The position numbers and the translations under genes were made by a program. The notes beneath the pieces are model-generated. The model was not told where the DNA came from. It did not search any database and was given only the letters and a program-made list of their open reading frames with translations. 64,000 nucleotides of DNA, from the NCBI GenBank assembly GCA_902782305.1, contig CACZMV010000001.1:79833-143832 (forward strand), given 5' to 3'. Below are positions 8,416-17,814 of this stretch, piece by piece (positions within the stretch are counted from its first letter, which is position 1; each line of letters starts with the position of its first letter). This stretch comes from an uncultured Prevotellaceae bacterium. Its GTDB lineage: Bacteria > Bacteroidota > Bacteroidia > Bacteroidales > Bacteroidaceae.

Positions 8416-9093
8416 TTACTTCTCGTTAGGTTCAATTACCTTCCAGATGCAAGCAGCCAAAGCACCACCTACGAAGGGACCTACGATGAAGATCCAGAGG
8501 TTAGCCAGAGCAGTGCCACCCTGGAAAATGGCTGGAGCCAGCGAACGAGCAGGATTTACAGAGGTTCCTGTATAGCGGATACATACCAAGTGAACCAGAA
8601 CGAGGCTCAGACCGATAGCCAGACCTGCAAAGTTGTTGGTAGCACCATTAGTCTTGGCTGTTGCGCCCAGAACAACGAGTACGAATACGCAGGTGAAGAT
8701 AATCTCAGCGAGCAAGCCACCCAGCATAGAAACATTAACTTGCAAGTCATTAGCACCTGTACCTTCCAAACCAGGAACATTAGCCGTCAGAATGTAAAGC
8801 AGAGCACTTCCGATGAAAGCACCAATGCATTGGAACACGATATACATAATACCCTCCTTGGCATCCATGCGTCCAGCAATGATGCAGCCCAACGTAATGG
8901 CAGGATTGATGTGGCAACCAGAGATGCCACCAATGGTATAAGCCATTGCTACCACAGCCAAACCAAAGGCAAAAGCTGTTCCAACTACTGCGGGAATGTT
9001 GTTTACAGGATCACAACCCAGGCTAACGGCAACGCCACAGCCCATCAGCACGAGCACCATCGTGCCCACCATTTCAGCTAAATACTTTTTCAT
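8416..9093 (-). CDS. aqpZ: Aquaporin, MIP family (AqpZ-like)
   Basis: This is a 225-residue integral membrane protein with six predicted transmembrane segments and the two MIP half-helix NPA motifs: CHINPAITLG in the first half and TSVNPARSLAPA in the second. The His and Arg next to them fit the narrow water-selective filter of AqpZ rather than a glycerol facilitator. It probably conducts water across the inner membrane. It is monocistronic with a TAATTTTG box upstream. Substrate assignment is by motif only. Confidence 0.88.
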   Translation of the reverse strand: MKKYLAEMVGTMVLVLMGCGVAVSLGCDPVNNIPAVVGTAFAFGLAVVAMAYTIGGISGCHINPAITLGCIIAGRMDAKEGIMYIVFQCIGAFIGSALLYILTANVPGLEGTGANDLQVNVSMLGGLLAEIIFTCVFVLVVLGATAKTNGATNNFAGLAIGLSLVLVHLVCIRYTGTSVNPARSLAPAIFQGGTALANLWIFIVGPFVGGALAACIWKVIEPNEK

Positions 9094-9139
9094 AACGCTT
9101 TGTTGTTTATTTGATTAAAGATGTTATACAATATGAATG

Positions 9140-9147
9140 CAAAATTA
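9140..9147 (-). promoter_or_regulatory. -7 box for aqpZ
   Basis: Minus strand TAATTTTG, about 47 bases before the aqpZ ATG, with a TTTG further upstream at a short spacing. Confidence 0.5.
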
Positions 9148-9188
9148 TACAATTTATTTCAAACTTCCAAGCAAAATCACAAAAAACA

Positions 9189-10733
9189 TTACTTTTCAGT
9201 ATAATCGAAATAGCGGAAAGCTGCTCTGCCCCCGCCTTCAACGAACATTCCCAAGGTGACACCCGTAAAGCCTCCTACGACTTCTGTGCTGACAAGTGGG
9301 CAATCATGACTGGCTATCAACTTCCAATCGCCATCAGCCTGAGCGTACTCGAAACGATACTGGTTGCCATCCGAGGTAATGCGCAATCGCACCTTGCCTT
9401 GCAATTGACCAGAGTCATCGCCCATCAACTCGCCTTGAAGCGACTTTATCTGATATCTCATCTTCACAGCCACTGAACCTGTCTGGTATTTCTCCAATGT
9501 CAAGTCCATGTGTCCATCGTTAATCTGATAGACGGTCAGTCCTGCTTCAGTGGCAAAGTCGAGTTGGTCGATATCGATTTCCGTTTCAATAACTATGTTG
9601 ACACTCTCTTGTCTTCGACCCAAGAAAGTGGGTTGGTTGTTCTCCGTCAGGGTTCCATGTGCCTTCAACCAGAGTTGTCCATCAAACTCATAGTTGCTGG
9701 GGATGGGATTCTGCAGATAAATCCACTCTGGCGACAACTTATTATTATTAAATATGGTACGCGTGCGATGCTGCCAAGGTTTCTGAGGAGCCAAGGTCTT
9801 TACCCGCATCACAGTATCGATGGGCTGACCTCCATTAATCACAGGCCATTGACCCTTCTTCCACTCCACGGGTGCCAAGTAGGTTTCGCGACCGATATGG
9901 TGATAAGCACCCCCAAAGTTACGATAAGCCAGGAACACCACCCACCAGCTTCCGTCTGTAGCCTGCACAAAGTCGCCATGACCCGTGCCCTGAATCTGCA
10001 TGGTTTGTCCTGCCAAAGAGCAATTAGTTAACAGCGGATGCTGAGGATTCGCCACATAAGGTCCCAATATCTTCTTGCTACGGGCTATCGTCAAGCCATG
10101 AGCCATCTCAGTGCCTCCCTCTGAGATGAGCAAGTAGTAATAACCATCCTTCTTATAGAGATGGGGACCCTCTGGATAGCGTCCACCTGTACCTTGCCAA
10201 AGTGGTTTGCTCTTAGTAAGCTGTTTGCCCGTCTTGGGGTCAATCTCGCAAAGCATGATGGTGTTATCAGGATTGCTCACCATATAGCACTTGCCATTCT
10301 CAAACCACAACGAAGGGTCAATGCCCTGCTGTTCCAGCCAAATGGGTTCGCTCCAAGGACCTGATGGATTCTGAGCTGTCACCATGAAATTGCCTCCATT
10401 GCCTATATTGGTAGTAATCATATAATAGGTTCCTGCATGATAGCGGATGGTGGGAGCATAGATGCCCTGCCAAGAAGTAGCTCCTTTCAAAGGCAACTGG
10501 CTCTCGCGATCTAGCACATTGCCTATCTGCTCCCAATTGACCAAATCCTTGGAATGGTAGATGGGAACACCTGGAAAATACTGGAACGACGAATTGACCA
10601 GATAGTAGTCATCACCCACCCTGCAAACGGAGGGGTCTGGATGATAGCCTGGGATAACGGGATTGCGCAATTGTTGTGCAAAAGCTACAAGCGAGCTTAT
10701 GAGAAGAAGAGAGAATACAATAATTTTTTTCAT
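9189..10733 (-). CDS. Glycoside hydrolase family 43, beta-xylosidase / alpha-L-arabinofuranosidase type
   Basis: This 514-residue secreted enzyme has a signal peptide at 1-20. The five-bladed propeller carries the three acidic residues typical of GH43: base D33 (YHPDPSV), pKa modulator D139 (GIDPSLW) and acid E188 (RYPEGPHLY). The C-terminal part (about 325-514) looks like the concanavalin-like beta-sandwich found in xylosidase-type GH43 proteins. It probably removes xylose or arabinose from side chains or xylo-oligosaccharides. It has its own promoter and lies downstream of the mannan operon, so it may be co-induced or serve xylan instead. The precise linkage is not deducible. Confidence 0.88.
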   Translation of the reverse strand: MKKIIVFSLLLISSLVAFAQQLRNPVIPGYHPDPSVCRVGDDYYLVNSSFQYFPGVPIYHSKDLVNWEQIGNVLDRESQLPLKGATSWQGIYAPTIRYHAGTYYMITTNIGNGGNFMVTAQNPSGPWSEPIWLEQQGIDPSLWFENGKCYMVSNPDNTIMLCEIDPKTGKQLTKSKPLWQGTGGRYPEGPHLYKKDGYYYLLISEGGTEMAHGLTIARSKKILGPYVANPQHPLLTNCSLAGQTMQIQGTGHGDFVQATDGSWWVVFLAYRNFGGAYHHIGRETYLAPVEWKKGQWPVINGGQPIDTVMRVKTLAPQKPWQHRTRTIFNNNKLSPEWIYLQNPIPSNYEFDGQLWLKAHGTLTENNQPTFLGRRQESVNIVIETEIDIDQLDFATEAGLTVYQINDGHMDLTLEKYQTGSVAVKMRYQIKSLQGELMGDDSGQLQGKVRLRITSDGNQYRFEYAQADGDWKLIASHDCPLVSTEVVGGFTGVTLGMFVEGGGRAAFRYFDYTEK

Positions 10734-10753
10734 TGTTTTTAGGGTTTACTGTG

Positions 10754-10761
10754 CAAAGTTA
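10754..10761 (-). promoter_or_regulatory. -7 box for the GH43 gene
   Basis: Minus strand TAACTTTG 21 bases before the ATG. It gives the GH43 gene its own transcription start separate from the upstream operon. Confidence 0.6.
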
Positions 10762-10800
10762 CGAAAAAAAATGAGATTCTATTGCAATTTCCAGACGGAA

Positions 10801-13266
10801 TTATAATGCGGTTGATCTAGATACAGTAACAATCCTGATTTGTCCCGTTTTCAGTCCGTCACTAAGACAGTTGAGCGTGATTTCAGAAGCCGTTTCCGTG
10901 CTCTGAACAATCACTTGAGCCAGACCATTGAAAGCCGGGATGGAAAACTCCTTGCAGTTCATACTGGTGGGATGGTCCTGACCTAAATACATCGGGTCGC
11001 CATTGCCAACGCCCAAAATGCGAGCATCGCCCTCAAGACGGAAATTCAGCATGGGGCAGGCATCGGGAACGATACGCCCCTTTTGGTCTTGAACCTCAAC
11101 GGTAATGATTACGAGATCGCGCCCGTCGGCAATAATCTCCTGGCGGTCAGCCTTCAATAGCGTCTGATAAGCCGGTTTCGTAGTCTCTATAATCTTCGTC
11201 ATGATGCGCTTGCCGTTCTTATAGCCAATAGCAACGACTTTGCCAGGCTGATAGACGGCTTTCCACTTCAGGTGTCCGTTTCTAGGCATCTGCTGGCGGC
11301 CCAGTTTCTTGCCGTTCACCATCAATTCCACCTCATCGCAATTGCTGTATGCCCATAACTCTATCTCCTCACCCTCATGCCCTTGCAGGTTCCAATGTGG
11401 AAAGATATGCAATGTCGGTTCGTCCGTCCACCATGATTTCAAGTAATACGCCTCGTCTTTTGGAAATCCACAATAGTCTAGAATACCAAACTCAGAGTCG
11501 TGAGCTGGGAACACGAGCGGATTGGACTCACCACGATAGTCAAAGCCCGTCCAGTAGAACAGTCCGGCGCCCCAAGGACGCTCGGCATAGAAACGCCAGC
11601 CGCGCTCAATGACATTCTCAATATGATGGTGTATTGTGTCACGGTTCATACTGACCATACGCCCAGGGTAGTCTGATTGGTTGAAGTACCACCCACGCGT
11701 TCCGCAGCCAGTTGTCTCTTCACTGCCAACAATCTTCCATGAAGGATTGGACTTCTTGCGATTGTCCACATCGTTCTGCACGATATAGTTAAAACTTACC
11801 ACATCAACACCTTTGATAAGTTCCATACCACCGGCATTGGCCACGGTACTCGGACGCGTGGGATCATATAGGCGCGTATATTCACGCATTGCCTCAGCTA
11901 AGCGAGTGCCCAGAGCTGTGTTCTCGATGCCCCACTCCTCGTTTCCGTCGCTCCACATAATAATGGAAGGATGGTTGCGGTCACGTTTAATCATGCGTTC
12001 CAACAGACGAAGATGTTCATCGTTAACACCCATCAGGCGGTTCTCCTCAATGACGAGGATTCCCTCACGGTCACAAACGTCAAGCATTGCTGGCGTCATG
12101 GGATTGTGCGAAGAACGATAAGCATTGCAGCCGAACTTTTTGATTTGTTGGATACGCCATACCTGCAAGGCATCGGGGATGGCTGAGCCCACACCGGCAT
12201 GATCTTGATGCAGGTTCACCCCCTTCAGTTTCACCTGCTTACCGTTCAGCAGAAAGCCCTGCTCAGCATCAAATACTATATCGCGGATGCCTGTGGTGGT
12301 CTTATAAAAATCTGTAACCTTTCCATTCTGAACGACAGTGGTTTCCACTTGATACAGATAAGGGTCTGTAATGTTCCAGAGGTGTGGATGGTCCACCGTG
12401 ATACTCTGCTTGCAACTCTGTGTCTGTTTGGCCTTCAGATTCAAGATTATTGCCTCACTTTTACCTATTTCTTTGCCGTCTGCATCCAACAAACGTTGCA
12501 CGACCTCACATTGTTGAGATTTGAGGGAACTGTTGCAGACCTCTGTCTCAATGCAAAGTTTGGCCTTTGAATACGGTTTGCTCAGTTCTGCATAGACAAA
12601 GGTGCCGAAAGGCGCTACGCTGACCTCAGCACTTTTCTCTAACCACACATCTCGATAGATACCTGCACCCTCATAAAACCAGCCTTCTTCCAATGAAGCA
12701 TCCGCACGGACACAAATCAAATTGTCCTCACCATATTTTACATAAGGTGTAATATCGAAAACCTGCGTTGTGTATCCACTTGGTTCCGTACCCATATAGA
12801 AGCCGTTGAACCATACCTGTGCATTGCGGAAGATACCGTCAAAACGCAGCATAAGACGTTCCCCAAGATCTTCATTACCGATTTTAAACGTCTTTCGATA
12901 CCACCCTACACTGGTCTCCGGATACTTATAACCTACAGTCTTATAGCCATGCGAATGGCTGGCCTCTTTGGCATAGGGTAATATCGATACCCAGTCGTGA
13001 GGTATCTGTACTTCCTGCCATTGAGAATCATTGAATTTCTGAGAATAAGGTCCCTCGTTGTGGATGGAGTTAGCCTTTGTCAAATAGTTAAAGTACTCCG
13101 TTCCACAACCGAAGTCTTTCAGGGGGTCGGAAGCATGCCCCATTGCAAACTTCCATCCCTTATCCAGTCGGATAGTTTCACGCACGTTATCAACACCAAT
13201 TATTGTTGCCTGCACGCCCAAGACGTACAAGATCAGTACCATACTGTAAAATAATCGTTGTTTCAT
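10801..13266 (-). CDS. Glycoside hydrolase family 2, beta-galactosidase-like
   Basis: This 821-residue protein has a signal peptide (about 1-21), a sugar-binding jelly roll (about 30-215), an immunoglobulin-like domain, a TIM barrel and C-terminal beta domains. The acid/base is visible as E443 in the SDGNEEW motif and the likely nucleophile is E516 in GSEETTG. GH2 covers beta-galactosidases, beta-mannosidases and beta-glucuronidases; this sequence looks closest to the galactosidase branch. In a galactoglucomannan setting it may trim beta-linked galactose or mannose. It is the last gene of the leftward operon, 39 bases after the isomerase. Specificity needs assay. Confidence 0.85.
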   Translation of the reverse strand: MKQRLFYSMVLILYVLGVQATIIGVDNVRETIRLDKGWKFAMGHASDPLKDFGCGTEYFNYLTKANSIHNEGPYSQKFNDSQWQEVQIPHDWVSILPYAKEASHSHGYKTVGYKYPETSVGWYRKTFKIGNEDLGERLMLRFDGIFRNAQVWFNGFYMGTEPSGYTTQVFDITPYVKYGEDNLICVRADASLEEGWFYEGAGIYRDVWLEKSAEVSVAPFGTFVYAELSKPYSKAKLCIETEVCNSSLKSQQCEVVQRLLDADGKEIGKSEAIILNLKAKQTQSCKQSITVDHPHLWNITDPYLYQVETTVVQNGKVTDFYKTTTGIRDIVFDAEQGFLLNGKQVKLKGVNLHQDHAGVGSAIPDALQVWRIQQIKKFGCNAYRSSHNPMTPAMLDVCDREGILVIEENRLMGVNDEHLRLLERMIKRDRNHPSIIMWSDGNEEWGIENTALGTRLAEAMREYTRLYDPTRPSTVANAGGMELIKGVDVVSFNYIVQNDVDNRKKSNPSWKIVGSEETTGCGTRGWYFNQSDYPGRMVSMNRDTIHHHIENVIERGWRFYAERPWGAGLFYWTGFDYRGESNPLVFPAHDSEFGILDYCGFPKDEAYYLKSWWTDEPTLHIFPHWNLQGHEGEEIELWAYSNCDEVELMVNGKKLGRQQMPRNGHLKWKAVYQPGKVVAIGYKNGKRIMTKIIETTKPAYQTLLKADRQEIIADGRDLVIITVEVQDQKGRIVPDACPMLNFRLEGDARILGVGNGDPMYLGQDHPTSMNCKEFSIPAFNGLAQVIVQSTETASEITLNCLSDGLKTGQIRIVTVSRSTAL

Positions 13267-13305
13267 ATATAAACAATAAGTTTGTTCTGGGAAAAACGAA
13301 TGACA

Positions 13306-14298
13306 TTATCCTATTGTAGCAGTTAGGAATGAGGCGTTTCCAAAGATATATAGCACATTTTCACAGGCAGGTACGAGGATGGTCTCACCCTGTCGAATGC
13401 TGATGCCATTAATATTGGCCTCGCCCCACAGACACATGACAACAACAAACGAATCGCAGTGGAAATCGACTTGGGATGCCACCTGCACAACGACACGATG
13501 AACGACAAAATGCGGACAATTGACAAGTTGTGATATGGGCTTGGTCGAGTCGTAACTGCTACGGTATTCCGGCCATACGCGGTAATCGATGGCATCGCGA
13601 GCCTCAGCGATATGCAACTCGCGAGGCCTGCCATGGGCATCCTTTCGTCCGAAGTCGTAAACACGGTAGGTAATGTCGGAAGTTTCCTGAATTTCAGCAA
13701 GGAAGTTGCCGGCACCAATGGCGTGCAATCTTCCAGCAGGCAGGAAATAGAGATCACCGTCATGCGCCTCGTGCGTGGCAATGACATCCTGCATGGGAGA
13801 ATGGGAACCAGAGGGGGAACCATCGGGAACTGGAGTATTAGCCAACCGCTCATATTCGTCAGGGGTGATGTTTTTCTTCAGGCCAGAATATATCTTGGCG
13901 CCTACATCGCTCTTAATGACATACCACATCTCGGTCTTACCCTGACAGCCGTGACGTTTCATGGCCAGTTTATCATCGGGATGAACTTGCACACTTAAAT
14001 CCTGGCGCGAGTCGATGAACTTCACCAGCAACGGAAACTTGTTGCCATACTTTTTATAGACCTTCTGCCCCACGAGCAGGCCTTTGTACTTGTCAATGAG
14101 ATCTGTTAATGTAAGTCCGACGTCGACATCATCGATAAGCCCACGCGCGATAGCACGGCTCTCATGTCCGGGGACACCACTAATTTCCCAACTCTCACCG
14201 ATATTCGGCTGAGCCGTAAAGATACCTTTGAAAGGTGCAATCTGATAACCGCCCCATAAGGTTGTCTTTAGATATGGTTCAAATTTGTACGGTTTCAT
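13306..14298 (-). CDS. manA: Mannose-6-phosphate isomerase, class I
   Basis: This is a 330-residue cupin-fold metalloenzyme, without signal peptide and so cytoplasmic. The zinc-site signatures are visible: SVQVHPDD near 100, KTEMWYV near 120 and the downstream HAIGAGNFLAEIQETSD segment, plus the N-terminal TLWGG. It interconverts mannose-6-phosphate and fructose-6-phosphate. Its position between the GH36 and GH2 genes fits the pathway: the GH130 enzyme releases mannose-1-phosphate, a phosphomannomutase elsewhere makes mannose-6-phosphate, and this enzyme feeds glycolysis. Length is normal for the short bacterial form. Confidence 0.9.
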   Translation of the reverse strand: MKPYKFEPYLKTTLWGGYQIAPFKGIFTAQPNIGESWEISGVPGHESRAIARGLIDDVDVGLTLTDLIDKYKGLLVGQKVYKKYGNKFPLLVKFIDSRQDLSVQVHPDDKLAMKRHGCQGKTEMWYVIKSDVGAKIYSGLKKNITPDEYERLANTPVPDGSPSGSHSPMQDVIATHEAHDGDLYFLPAGRLHAIGAGNFLAEIQETSDITYRVYDFGRKDAHGRPRELHIAEARDAIDYRVWPEYRSSYDSTKPISQLVNCPHFVVHRVVVQVASQVDFHCDSFVVVMCLWGEANINGISIRQGETILVPACENVLYIFGNASFLTATIG

Positions 14299-14309
14299 AC
14301 GTCACTTCT

Positions 14310-16493
14310 TTAATTAAGTTCAAACACACGTGAGGCATAGTCTTCCCACAAAGGAACCTCGATGCCTACAGACATCAGGAAACGACCTGTGAACTGCTTG
14401 CCGTTTAGACTACAGGATTTCTGACCTATGCGCACATCGCGCTCCGTTAGCGTGTAGGTCTTGTCAGGATTCAGACCGGCTAGACGCAGGCGTGGCAGGG
14501 GCTGGTCGTAGTAGTTCTCGATTTTATAGACGAAGAGTACGGCGTTGCTCCGGGCATCGTCGACATACATGAGACTAGCTACGCCCTTGTGGTCGTAGGG
14601 GGACAACAGACGGTAGAGATTACCCGTCTGAACGATGGGACGCAATTGCTTGTAGTCGGCAAAGCAAGTGGTGCATTGCTGGCGCTCCTCGTCGGTCATG
14701 TCTTTGGGTTGCAGCTCTATACCAAGACGTCCGCTCATGGCCACATCGCAACGGAATTTGACTGGAATCCGCCGTCCGCCCGTATTCCAATATGGAACGT
14801 GGTTGATGTGTTGAGCCATGGCGTTGGCGGGGAAGAAGAGGCTGGTACCATATTGAATGTAGACACGCTGCAGGGCATCAGTATTATCAGATACCCAAAA
14901 CTCGTCGAAGTAGGGCAGCAGGCCATAGTTGGCACGTCCGCCGCCCGAGGCACAGTCCTGGATGACCAGGTCAGGGTACTTGGCACGGATACGCTGCAAG
15001 GTCTTGATGAGTCCGCGATGGTAATCGATGTAGATGTTGTTCTGCTTCGACTTGGGCAGATAGAGCGAACCGTAGTTCTGTATCGAAGCATTGGCATCCC
15101 ATTTGATGTAGCTGATTTCTGGGTACTGAGTCATTAGGTCGTCAACAATCTTGAATACGAAATCCTGCACTTTAGGATTCGTCATATCGAGTACAACCTG
15201 CGTGCCCCCACGGCCCAGTTTTAGTTTGCGTCCCTTGGTCTGTAACACCCAGTCAGGATGCTGTTCGTACAGTTCACTGGTGGTATTACTCATTTCTGGT
15301 TCAATCCAAATACCAAACTTGATATGACGCTGCTTGGCGGCATCAGTAAGGGCTTTGATGCCGTTGGGCAGCTTTTGGCGGTCTACCACCCAGTCGCCTA
15401 ACGACGAGTTGTCCTTCTTGCGTGGATACTTATCGCCAAACCAGCCGTCGTCCATCACAAACAGTTCACCGCCAAAGGCAGCTATATCGTCCATCATTTT
15501 GATAATTTTCTCTTCAGTAATGTCTAAATAGATGCCTTCCCATGAATTCAGCAGGATGTCACCCGTCTGCATACCACGATGTAGCATACCTTCCTTGCGT
15601 GCCCAGTCATGGAAATTGCGGCTCACACCACCCATGCCCTTGTCAGAGTAGGTCATAGCCATATGGGGTGTCTCGAAAATTTCTTTCGGTTCCAAGACAT
15701 ACTCACTCGATAGGGGCGAGATGCCTGCATAGATATGATGTTCTTTGTGCGAAATCGTATTTACGCGTAATTCATAGTTGCCGCTCCAGCAGAGGGCGAT
15801 ACCAATAGTGCGTCCTGTCTGTTCTTGTGGATATCCGTCGAGTGAGAGCATCAGTTCGGGTGCGTCGAGATGAGAGTTACGGGCACCGTCCGTGTTGCTG
15901 ATCACCTTCATCCCCTGAGTTACGGGTTCCATAGTCGGTTCTGTCTCAGCGGCCCAGTTGCCATGCAGATGCGTCATCCACACATCACCTTGGCGCAATG
16001 TCAGGTGACCGCTATCGAAACGTTTAAGCGTGATGACCTTCTTTTCCTGATGCGAAATCTCAGTCCATGTTTCAATGATATCGACGTTCTTGTATGCTTT
16101 GTAGAAGACTTTTACTGTGAAGGGCATCAGTTTGTCAATCATTGTAAAGATGTGTATTTTGGCGCGCGGTTCATCCTTTATTTCATAGTCAGCAACCTTA
16201 AGTTCCAAATTCAAGTCACCGTCAACATGCTGTACCTGCAAGGCAGGAGCCTGGACGGCATCAACTGTGCCAAAAGCCGGCATAACATGGAAGTTGAAAT
16301 CACTGCCGCCATCGCGCAATTCTTGTAAGGTGGCATTCTTGTCGCCATAGTACGACTGACACAGGTCACCATCCTCCTGTGTGGTAAGCAACAATTGCGT
16401 TTTAGGGGTTTCAATAGTGACATCCCCCTGCCAGGCCATTGCGCACAGGCTGAATGCCACATGGCAAATGCCAAATAATATCGTCTTCTTCAT
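14310..16493 (-). CDS. Alpha-galactosidase, glycoside hydrolase family 36
   Basis: This 727-residue protein has a signal peptide (1-20), an N-terminal beta supersandwich, a TIM barrel and a short C-terminal beta domain. The GH36 catalytic pair is clear: nucleophile D466 in YIKWDANAS and acid/base D536 in WVSDNTDALQ. The conserved CASGGGR motif lies between them. It removes alpha-1,6-galactosyl branches, which in this operon would be the side chains of galactomannan or galactoglucomannan. It lies 11 bases from manA, so the two are co-transcribed. Family length is normal and the assignment is strong. Confidence 0.95.
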   Translation of the reverse strand: MKKTILFGICHVAFSLCAMAWQGDVTIETPKTQLLLTTQEDGDLCQSYYGDKNATLQELRDGGSDFNFHVMPAFGTVDAVQAPALQVQHVDGDLNLELKVADYEIKDEPRAKIHIFTMIDKLMPFTVKVFYKAYKNVDIIETWTEISHQEKKVITLKRFDSGHLTLRQGDVWMTHLHGNWAAETEPTMEPVTQGMKVISNTDGARNSHLDAPELMLSLDGYPQEQTGRTIGIALCWSGNYELRVNTISHKEHHIYAGISPLSSEYVLEPKEIFETPHMAMTYSDKGMGGVSRNFHDWARKEGMLHRGMQTGDILLNSWEGIYLDITEEKIIKMMDDIAAFGGELFVMDDGWFGDKYPRKKDNSSLGDWVVDRQKLPNGIKALTDAAKQRHIKFGIWIEPEMSNTTSELYEQHPDWVLQTKGRKLKLGRGGTQVVLDMTNPKVQDFVFKIVDDLMTQYPEISYIKWDANASIQNYGSLYLPKSKQNNIYIDYHRGLIKTLQRIRAKYPDLVIQDCASGGGRANYGLLPYFDEFWVSDNTDALQRVYIQYGTSLFFPANAMAQHINHVPYWNTGGRRIPVKFRCDVAMSGRLGIELQPKDMTDEERQQCTTCFADYKQLRPIVQTGNLYRLLSPYDHKGVASLMYVDDARSNAVLFVYKIENYYDQPLPRLRLAGLNPDKTYTLTERDVRIGQKSCSLNGKQFTGRFLMSVGIEVPLWEDYASRVFELN

Positions 16494-16497
16494 AATG

Positions 16498-16532
16498 TTT
16501 TAACTCTTAACTCTTAATTCTTAACTCTTAAA
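16498..16532. repeat. TTAACTC short tandem repeat between GH36 and epimerase genes
   Basis: Four or five imperfect 7-8 base units of the TTAACTC / TTAATTC kind fill the 27-base spacer and run into the end of the epimerase gene. One of several simple repeats found in spacers of this window. Confidence 0.55.
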
Positions 16533-17804
16533 CCGTTCTATAGTTTCCAGACACATGCGACTATTATGGTAAGGACATTTCCAAAAACCTGCATGGTCGT
16601 CATCCAAGTTCAGCGTGCCGTCCTTCCGACGGCTCCAAAACCATTCACCATGTTCGTAGTCTATCAGGTTCCGTTTGATGTATTCCCAGCATTCTAAGGC
16701 GTGCTGCAACGCCTTTTCATCGCCAAAATACTGATAGATGTTCAGCCATCCCACGACGTTCTCAGCCTGAACCCACCAATGCAGGTCATCGTCCACATAA
16801 CCAGTATCCAGATTGGCTTCGTGTATCATGCTGCCATCGGGCCGAAGTCCCTTCTCAGATGCCTTGGCTACGGCAAGCACTATCGGTTCAACTTTTTCTA
16901 TCACATTTTTATCACCCAATACCAGTGCGGCTTCATGCATCAACCATGAACATTCAATATCGTGACCATAGCTTTCCAGCCGTCCTGCACCACGTGTCCA
17001 GTCCATCTCGAAGAACAAGTCCAAATGATGGGTTTCGGGATTCAAGATACGATCGGTAAAGATACTGATTAAATTACGCAATGAGCCCTCTATCTTCACT
17101 ATCGTCTCAAAAGGAACACTCACGCCCATAGGTAAGACAGATCCTATGGCAGGCACATAATCACATGATTCGGCAGCTTGCAGTTCTTTCAAACATCTCA
17201 GCAGATTTGTATAGGGTTCGATGATATGCAAGTGGGTATTCTGCGACTTGGGGTAGTTTGCATCCAATTCCGAGAGCCGCATATCAGCCATGGTTCCCCA
17301 TTCGCGTGTACAGGCTTCAATATAGCCGTTGTTTTGTGAATCGAAAGCATGCTCCTCAATACACTCATATAATAGGATGGCATAGTCGAGTGCCTCACGG
17401 TCGCCAGTTGCACGGGCATATTCGCTCAGCCCATATATCATAAAGCCTATGGCGTAGAACTGCTTCTTCGTGTCCTTCGCCTGCCCCAGATAGTCCGTCG
17501 ACCAGTAGGTGCCCCCATATTCTTTGTCATAGAAATGCTCCAATATATAGTCCTTCATTCTGGTAGCAGCATCTAGATACTCTGGTTTGTGCAATACGCG
17601 ATAGGCTGCTGCAAACGACCATAGTATGCGAGCTGAAAGTATAGCACCCTTGTCGGCAGTCTTCACGAGCTGTCCGTTTCCCATCATCTGTCCGTAGAAG
17701 CCACCATGCTCTGTGTCTAGCATCTTGTCAAGCCAAAAGCGCAGAATGTTGTTTTCCAGTACATTCTGCATTTCCGCCCTCATTGTTTTTATTGTCTCAA
17801 CCAT
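16521..17804 (-). CDS. Cellobiose/mannobiose 2-epimerase (AGE family)
   Basis: This is a 427-residue cytoplasmic (alpha/alpha)6-barrel protein of the N-acylglucosamine 2-epimerase superfamily. Family segments include DTEHGGFYGQM near the N-terminus, HLHIIEPYTNLLR, the SYGHDIECSWLMHEA catalytic-histidine region near 260 and the W-rich EHGEWFW near the end. It converts the reducing-end mannose of beta-1,4-mannobiose to glucose. The neighbouring GH130 phosphorylase uses exactly that product, which supports mannobiose over cellobiose as natural substrate. An in-frame TTG two codons upstream (17810) is less likely than the ATG at 17804. It lies 10 bases after the GH130 gene. Confidence 0.9.
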   Translation of the reverse strand: MVETIKTMRAEMQNVLENNILRFWLDKMLDTEHGGFYGQMMGNGQLVKTADKGAILSARILWSFAAAYRVLHKPEYLDAATRMKDYILEHFYDKEYGGTYWSTDYLGQAKDTKKQFYAIGFMIYGLSEYARATGDREALDYAILLYECIEEHAFDSQNNGYIEACTREWGTMADMRLSELDANYPKSQNTHLHIIEPYTNLLRCLKELQAAESCDYVPAIGSVLPMGVSVPFETIVKIEGSLRNLISIFTDRILNPETHHLDLFFEMDWTRGAGRLESYGHDIECSWLMHEAALVLGDKNVIEKVEPIVLAVAKASEKGLRPDGSMIHEANLDTGYVDDDLHWWVQAENVVGWLNIYQYFGDEKALQHALECWEYIKRNLIDYEHGEWFWSRRKDGTLNLDDDHAGFWKCPYHNSRMCLETIERFKS

Positions 17805-17814
17805 TCTCAAGTTC